A stretch of DNA of 64,000 nucleotides from Glandiceps talaboti. Lineage: Eukaryota; Hemichordata; Enteropneusta; Spengelidae. Made by a program: the position numbers and the translations under genes. Numbering within the stretch: position 1 is the stretch's first letter; each line of letters begins with the position of its first letter. Under the pieces are notes generated by a model. That model was not told the origin of the DNA. It searched no databases and saw only the letters and a program-made list of their open reading frames with translations. The stretch spans positions 12,356,046 to 12,420,045 of the forward strand of contig NC_135557.1 in the NCBI RefSeq assembly GCF_964340395.1, read 5' to 3'. Below, one piece after another: positions 52,606-64,000 of the stretch.

Positions 52606-53998
52606 AGTGTGGTTGTCCTTAATTCATCTTGCTATAATTACAATTTAAGTTATAGGTTGTAATTTGAGTTGTATGTGTATACCAACTGTTATACTGAAAT
52701 TAAACTTGATATTCCCAAGTTATTGAATTAAAATGTGGCACATCGATTTTTGTGTGTAAATAGTATATGTTATAGTACTTTCAATTTCAAAGTGGAAGAA
52801 GAGAACTTGGTTATTATTCATAGTACTTCCATAATGAAAATACACCGTTTAATTCACTTTCTATGGTTTTTGTTAACGTGCACAGGTGTTCCTGTTTACA
52901 TGTGTTTTCTCTGACTGGTGAACATTTTCAGAATCCATTCTTCAGGAGACAGACACGGGCAACAATTGTATCCGTTCTGACTTTTGTTCTTGCACAGCTT
53001 ATTTTCTCCTGCTGTATTACTGTCTCTGGTGATGATAAATAAACTATAACTCTAATATCTGTATTTACTAGTTATTCGCAAAACTGATTAGTTGCTCTCA
53101 CCTTGGATAATCATATCGACTGTAGTATAACCCTTGTACACACTAAATTATTTCTATGTCGTCGAATGCGGCATCTATTGTAAGTCTCGGGTTTTACCTA
53201 TATTGTATTTCACCCCATTTCAATCATTGCTCTTAAGAAGTAGTTGCACTTCGGGGGACTTAGAGAGATTAGGTAAATTGCAAAAACAAATATAAAACAA
53301 CCGGGATTATACTAAGCTGTGGTTTCCGAACAGCAAAGTCGTGACTTGCTCAATTTACTAAATTGGTTAGTCCTGTCCAAACGTTCCGCGTGTCATATAG
53401 AGTTCGTACATCATTATTATGTCATGTACATAAGCGCCATGACCAACACGTATCTCAATAACGTGTTTAATTTTAGTAAACACTTTTCTCAGCGGAAATC
53501 CTATGAACAGTCATCTATAATACCTTTACAAAAACTTAATATACCGAAACTCTTGTTATTATGTATAAATTGTTATATATAGGCCTGTCTTTGTGGACCC
53601 ATCTTATCCGCAATGGCATACAGGGGTCAGTTTACAGCATTATCTTAGAACAAACAAAGTTTCATTTGTAGAAGCTGTCGCCTCTCACAATACACGAATA
53701 CACTCATGTATTTGATATCACCATAACTATTTTGATATTTTTTATTTAATTATTTTCTTGTCATATTGTCTAGTTTAAATACTGTGTCGTCTGAATTGAC
53801 ACGGACTACTGAAGCTGTTACAGTGCCGAGAGACCCAAAGTATAAATTAATATGATATCTCTATCCCTAAAGACATTAACGAGACTAACTATAGCAACTA
53901 TTGACAATCCTATTCGTTTCCTGATCTCCTCACCGATACTAGCGTCTCGTTTCATAAGTGTGTGTGTGGTGTCTGTCTCTGTCTCTCTGTCTCTCTCT
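52606..53998. other. intergenic, nothing recognised
   Basis: No supported gene. The 87-codon plus open frame at 53319-53582 lacks splice or domain support. Confidence 0.45.
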
Positions 53999-54151
53999 GT
54001 ATGTATGTATGTATGTATGTATGTATGTATGTATGTATGTATGTATGTATGTATGTGTGTATGTATGTATGTATGTATGTATGTATGTGTGTGTGTGTAT
54101 GTATGTATGTATGTATGTATGTATTAACTGTTTCAAATACATCTTCTGTAA

Positions 54152-54226
<75 letters not shown>

Positions 54227-54296
54227 CTCGGTGAGTATCAATCTGCTATAAGACAGTGCTCTATACCGCAGTGGCAGAGCGTAATAGTTTTTACAA

Positions 54297-54350
<54 letters not shown>
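53999..54350. repeat. (TATG)n and two (TA)n arrays
   Basis: TATG units at 53999-54124, (TA)n at 54155-54225 and again at 54299-54350. Confidence 0.96.
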
Positions 54351-54352
<2 letters not shown>

Positions 54353-55040
54353 TCTTCATCGGTTGGTCTCCAGTTCTGTCAAAGAAATCAAGTTGAAGAG
54401 GAGCTCAGTCTCTTCGAAATGTTTGGGTCAGAACTGTATGGTTTACGATATTATTTATATATAGAACATCAGTGTAAATCTATATATATATATAACGGTA
54501 TAGTTATTCATTGACATTAATTTAATGTATTTTTCACAACGTGTTTATGTTATTTCTACTTCTGGCAAAAAGGATAACATATGTGCCATGTCAGATTGAA
54601 GAATTCATTCTTCTCTATTATCAAGACGAATGTTTGGTTATGGTTTGTTTCCATGGCAATCAATCATTTTCAATGCGCATTTATAAATACTTGTCAACTA
54701 CCTGTCTATGTTTATTCCATATGTGCTTTCACTAACCAATTATTTACTGTCTTCAATCATTGTTGAAAACTGTTGAAGTGACAGACACATTCAACAGATG
54801 TACGCCGTTGAATATAAATTACAGTGTTTTTGTTCGTTTCATTTGCTTGTTTTATGTATCACTGCTAACCGCTAGGACAGATCTTTTACTTACAAAATAT
54901 CATAGTTGAAAGAAATCACTCGTGCATTCAGATGCAAACAATGTTCAAACAAACGTTTTTCTCAATTTTGCAAGGGGACATTGGATTATGCTTTACAGTA
55001 GTGTCGTCAGTTTTTTTCATTTTCACTTCAATCAATGCCG
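54351..55040. other. intergenic, nothing recognised
   Basis: AT-rich sequence without supported features. Confidence 0.45.
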
Positions 55041-55330
55041 GGCGAATGATTAGAGTGGCCGGCTTGGAATCTGCAGGTTGTAGGTTCGAGCCCCATCGTT
55101 GCTGTTTGTTTCTGAGTGGCTAAATTCCTTGGGCAAGATTTGAACCACGACTGTGCCTGTCAACCCAGCTGTATAATTGGGGACCTGGTAGGATATATAG
55201 GTGCACTTATAAAAAAAGGCTGCAATGTGGATTGTATGCTTCCTAGGGAGTTGAAGAAGTAGAAAGGGCCGTTGTGGCACTATAGATCCGTGCCGGGGGT
55301 AATAATTGCACTGGGTTGGAAAGCGCTATA
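55041..55330 (+). mobile_element. tRNA-derived SINE, best copy
   Basis: Head 'gaatgattagagtggccggc' followed by B box GGTTCGAGCCC (55083-55093). Body blocks 'gggcaagatttgaacc', 'cccagctgtataattgggga' and 'tagatccgtgccggg'. Tail 'gaaagcgctataacc' leads into (TA)n. Confidence 0.75.
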
Positions 55331-55332
55331 AC

Positions 55333-55337
<5 letters not shown>

Positions 55338-55378
<41 letters not shown>
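55338..55378. repeat. (TA)n microsatellite at SINE 3' end
   Basis: About 20 TA units immediately following the SINE tail. Confidence 0.95.
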
Positions 55379-55380
<2 letters not shown>

Positions 55381-55667
55381 GTAAGCATTTTGTGAATAAA
55401 CTGCCTGAACAATTAAAAGTAATAATGACATCACATCCTATCTACACATGTATATGTTACTTACCCAGATATAACAGCTAGCCCCTCGTGTAATTCTGCC
55501 AACTTTACAGGTATATCTGGTCGTATATCCAAAGGTTCTCTCAAGGACGTGCCCGAGAATCATTATTTATGACATAAACAGGTTTGGATATCAATATCTT
55601 ATGGACCAGGTTTTAGAGATAGATTGTGTCACAGTGGGAGTGTCATTAGGTACATTATACTATGCAC

Positions 55668-56000
55668 GAACCATTTAGAACAAAAATATCGAATATATAC
55701 CCTAGTCGTTCTACCTCAGGACAAGGCGCGTCTATGTCACAATAACAGGTGTCTACAGCACTGGTTCTGCTGTGTTCGAAATATGAGTCAAAACACTTAA
55801 TGTTGTCATTACTTTCCTCGATTTTGTTTTTATATCACTGGTGAAGTATATTATTCTCCAATATTTTTCTTCATTCAGGCAGAATATAGTCGTGACCTAA
55901 AGATTGTTACTACTCGTCTAGCGACTCGTAGTGATAAGGGCCCCTTAGGTCACTCGTATTTTCCTTGGTCCACTAAAGAAAAGTATTGGGGAATAATATC
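55668..56000. repeat. dispersed repeat G, copy 2
   Basis: Matches 23222-23548. Internal palindrome: 'ctactcgtctag' / 'cgactcgtag', and 'ccaatatttttctt' at the left pairs with 'agaaaagtattgg' at the right. Confidence 0.7.
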
Positions 56001-57426
<1,426 letters not shown>

Positions 57427-57428
<2 letters not shown>

Positions 57429-59404
57429 CTTTTGAAATATCTTAAACTGGTGAAAGAGTATATTGGTACATTCTATGAATTCATTCAAATGTTCCTTTAG
57501 ACCACAAATACTCCACTTGGCAATTCATACAAAGGTTTATATAAATGCGGTGTAGAGGGTATTCCAATCGCAACTATTTGCAATCAAGATATATTGCTAT
57601 ATATATTGTACTTGTTCTCCCTCCTTATTGTAACGATAACAGTTGATGAAAGCGACTCTAGCAGGCGATTCAAACCGTTTTACGTACTCATTCACTGTGG
57701 GGTTGATTGAAGCGTGACAGTTCAACCTTGCGTGACACTTGATAACCTAGCAAAATAATATATATCGTAGGCAAACAGATTACTGGAGAGATCTAATTAA
57801 TGAGTTACTATTGTACAACCTGGGGCCAGATTGTTTCATAATTGCCATCTGTCAGGTGGAATTAGAATTGGCAAGAAAGTGTACGTTTTAATACATTGCA
57901 CCTGAAGCTATGAAAATTGACAATGGGGTGTGCATCTTATAAAGTTCACCTACAGTAATAAGAATTGACAAGGAAGTGTACATTTGATAAATTTCCCATA
58001 AAGCAATGTTAACGAGGCAAATGATACGTTAAATTGGTTTCCATATAGTTGACCTTCATGTCTTCAAGTTGAATGGAGATGTGGCATGTTCATGCTTTTA
58101 TCAGAATTACTTTAAAGTCTCTTTTTCTCCTCAGTAACTTATCATTTTCAGTCTAAATATTCGACAATTTAGCACTTATCGCGCTGTAGCACAATTAATT
58201 TCACTGAAATTAGCCATGTCCATTATTAAATTAATACTATTTGAAATTATTCTTCAGTAGTTTGCTTTCAATTAAGGGAAATGCGAGTGACCTAAAGGGC
58301 CTTGTTTCTACGAGTCGAATGACGCCAAGACAAACTCTTTGGTCATGCACATTATGAGTTCACGGCCCCTACATAATTCTAACCTTTTGCCTCCTATTTT
58401 GAGCATTGCCGAACCGATGATGTAAATGCGCTTTGTTGTGACGTAGAATGACTTTGTTGTGACGTAGAACAGTGACGACCAAAGTGGTTCGCGTGAAGTA
58501 TGAAGTACTAGCCCTACTAGGTATAAGAGAGACAACGAATAACTCCTTGTCGTTATTGGTAAAGACTTTACCCGTACATAATCTTGTTAGAATGAATGCT
58601 TGTAATTATTCTAACTTTCATAGCATTCGAATTCAAACATACAATGAAAACAAGAACGCGCAAATTGCGTTTGCGTTGATTGCTGTCCCCACGTACCATA
58701 CGAATTTATTAAGCGCCCCCTTATATTTCAGAAATTATAGTGAAACTCACAGTTGTTTCGGTTTATGGATGTACTACAATTTTCTTGATGAAGTTTACTA
58801 GAGTCGGGACAAAATAGGCTAGACAGAAAAAAAACAAGAATCATGAAAAGGTACCGACTTTAAAAGTTGAAATCCCGAATGTCTGTCAGAAAAGGAAGAG
58901 AACTACTATCATTATTATCATTATTATAATTATTATAATTATTATCTAAATGTCTGACCGTGGGTGTTAGCAACCGAGATTGAACACATCGGCCTCTCAA
59001 CACCCTTTATATACCTGTAACACTTGTTAAACATGTTAGCATACATTAACCAATGGCACCGGTGGCAGGCAACAACACTTGAGACATTTATTTGCATACC
59101 GAATAGATAGCAATTATCTACTAATCATTGAAACGTAGATAATAACTCAAACTCCAGGTTTAAGCATTTCCGGAACTTCTTTTCATCATATTTAGCAATT
59201 GACCTGAAAATGAATTTTATTTATACAAATAATCACACTTTATTTTACCCGAAACTCTGGTCATAGTTGTGGTTGTGGTTGTGGTTGTGGTTGTGGTTGC
59301 TATGGTTTTTGTTCGTTTCTGTTTTGGATTGTTAGTAGTCGTCTTTAGATATTTTCTCATCATATAATTATGCATGTATAATCATCAATTAAACAATCAT
59401 CACT
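57427..59404. other. upstream region of the Ig gene, nothing definite
   Basis: A weak repeat-G fragment lies at about 58250-58470 ('gcgagtgacctaaaggg', with 'tttgttgtgacgtagaa' twice). (GTGGTT)n lies at 59262-59299. No exon recognised. Confidence 0.45.
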
Positions 59405-59595
59405 CTCAATTAGCTCGTACGCCTCTTACCTCTGCAGCCTGAGTTCAAACCCGCCAGGTGTCGGCTGTGTTTGATTAAATTTACCACACTGTAAGTAAGC
59501 AGAGTGTCGTTCAGTTTGACTCTAGCGTACTATGCAGGTTTTCTCCGGGTACTCCGGTTTCCTCCAGCACTGACACTGAACCAAAGGAAACGTGG
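59405..59595 (+). mobile_element. tRNA-derived SINE fragment with 'tctccgggtactccggtttc'
   Basis: Head 'caattagctcgtacgcc' and B-box-like 'gagttcaaaccc', then the body motif 'gttttctccgggtactccgg'. A diverged body copy is near 51235. Confidence 0.55.
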
Positions 59596-59949
59596 TTATC
59601 CGATAGATAAAATAAAAAAAAAAAAACCAAAACCCACACGATTTCACATTTCTCAGCGGAAGGTGCGTCGAAAACAAATATCTGACCCACACTCGCTGCA
59701 CTTCCTGAAATTTAGATTTGTAGTCTCTTTGAACAAAAGAATTATGTAAATGAACTCATTTACATATTATCTATCGAGTTGGTCGATTTAATTTGGACTC
59801 TCGACCATGTAGACACACACAAGTGACTTATAAGTTTCCATTATATAGAATAATTCAAATAATCTACATAGTTAAAGCATGGAGTGTGCTTAGTAGATGA
59901 TGTAGTCGGGATTATTGCTTTTATCAAATTTCTTTCTCTGTCGCCACAG

Positions 59950-63562
<3,613 letters not shown>

Positions 63563-63821
63563 GTAAATATCTAACACGTATGTGAAATTTTGGTTAATAA
63601 TGCATTAGTTCAGTTTATTATTTGGTCATACAGACGTGAAATGTGTGTATGAAATGTACAGGAATTATTCACCTTATTGTTGCTATTAATTGCTTGTTAG
63701 TGTTTATTAAGTTGTCCTATGTGGACTTATTTAGATATACAGTACTTAAAATAAAATGTACAAAAAAAGGGGCACATCTAGCCGTCTGGCTTATAGGACA
63801 CACAGAATATCAAATAAAATA

Positions 63822-63999
<178 letters not shown>

Positions 64000-64000
64000 A

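Overview
The window is animal nuclear DNA: AT-rich, dominated by introns and repeats, with short exons bounded by GT/AG splice sites and dense microsatellites and palindromic MITEs. There is no operon structure, rRNA, intact tRNA or CRISPR array. The gene content (a ciliary gene, modular secreted lectin-like proteins, an immunoglobulin-superfamily gene) and repeat style suggest a marine invertebrate, perhaps a hemichordate or cephalochordate. That assignment is inference; no species-diagnostic sequence is present. All gene models below were built by hand from splice sites and reading-frame continuity.

Layout. (1) About 1-7,500 is repeat-rich intergenic DNA. (2) 7,513-14,308, minus strand: five exons of a HOATZ (C11orf88-like) cilia/flagella gene whose introns hold several MITEs and a 24-bp minisatellite with 17 perfect CArG-box consensus sequences. 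(3) About 15,190-15,905: a degenerate tandem array carrying octamer and E-box motifs. (4) 16,698-28,183, minus strand: a complete nine-exon gene of 440 codons encoding a signal peptide, two follistatin-type Kazal modules, four short Pro/Glu linker exons and a C-terminal fucolectin-like (FTP, F5/8C-type) domain. (5) 28,184-31,844: intergenic DNA with tandem monomers, two MITE copies and a 1-kb inverted-repeat element. (6) 31,845-40,008, minus strand: a complete five-exon paralogue of 306 codons encoding a signal peptide, one kringle, one linker exon and the same FTP domain. (7) About 40,100-59,900: no host gene recognised. It holds long (CATA)n arrays, palindromic elements, repeat duplications, and the 3' end of a non-LTR retrotransposon with a restriction-like endonuclease lying between two (TATG)n tracts. 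(8) 59,950 to beyond the right edge, plus strand: a partial immunoglobulin-superfamily gene with a signal-peptide exon, two Ig domains and a Thr/Ser-rich stalk exon.

How the genes relate. Genes 4 and 6 are neighbouring tandem paralogues. They share strand, a 46-nt signal-peptide exon, a P/E/T linker and a two-exon FTP domain, but differ in N-terminal binding modules. All of their introns, and all visible introns of the Ig gene, are phase 1, the classic configuration for exon shuffling. Both paralogues are predicted secreted glycan- or protein-binding factors, and a similar short motif lies 86-92 bp upstream of each start codon. The HOATZ gene is functionally separate (motile cilia).
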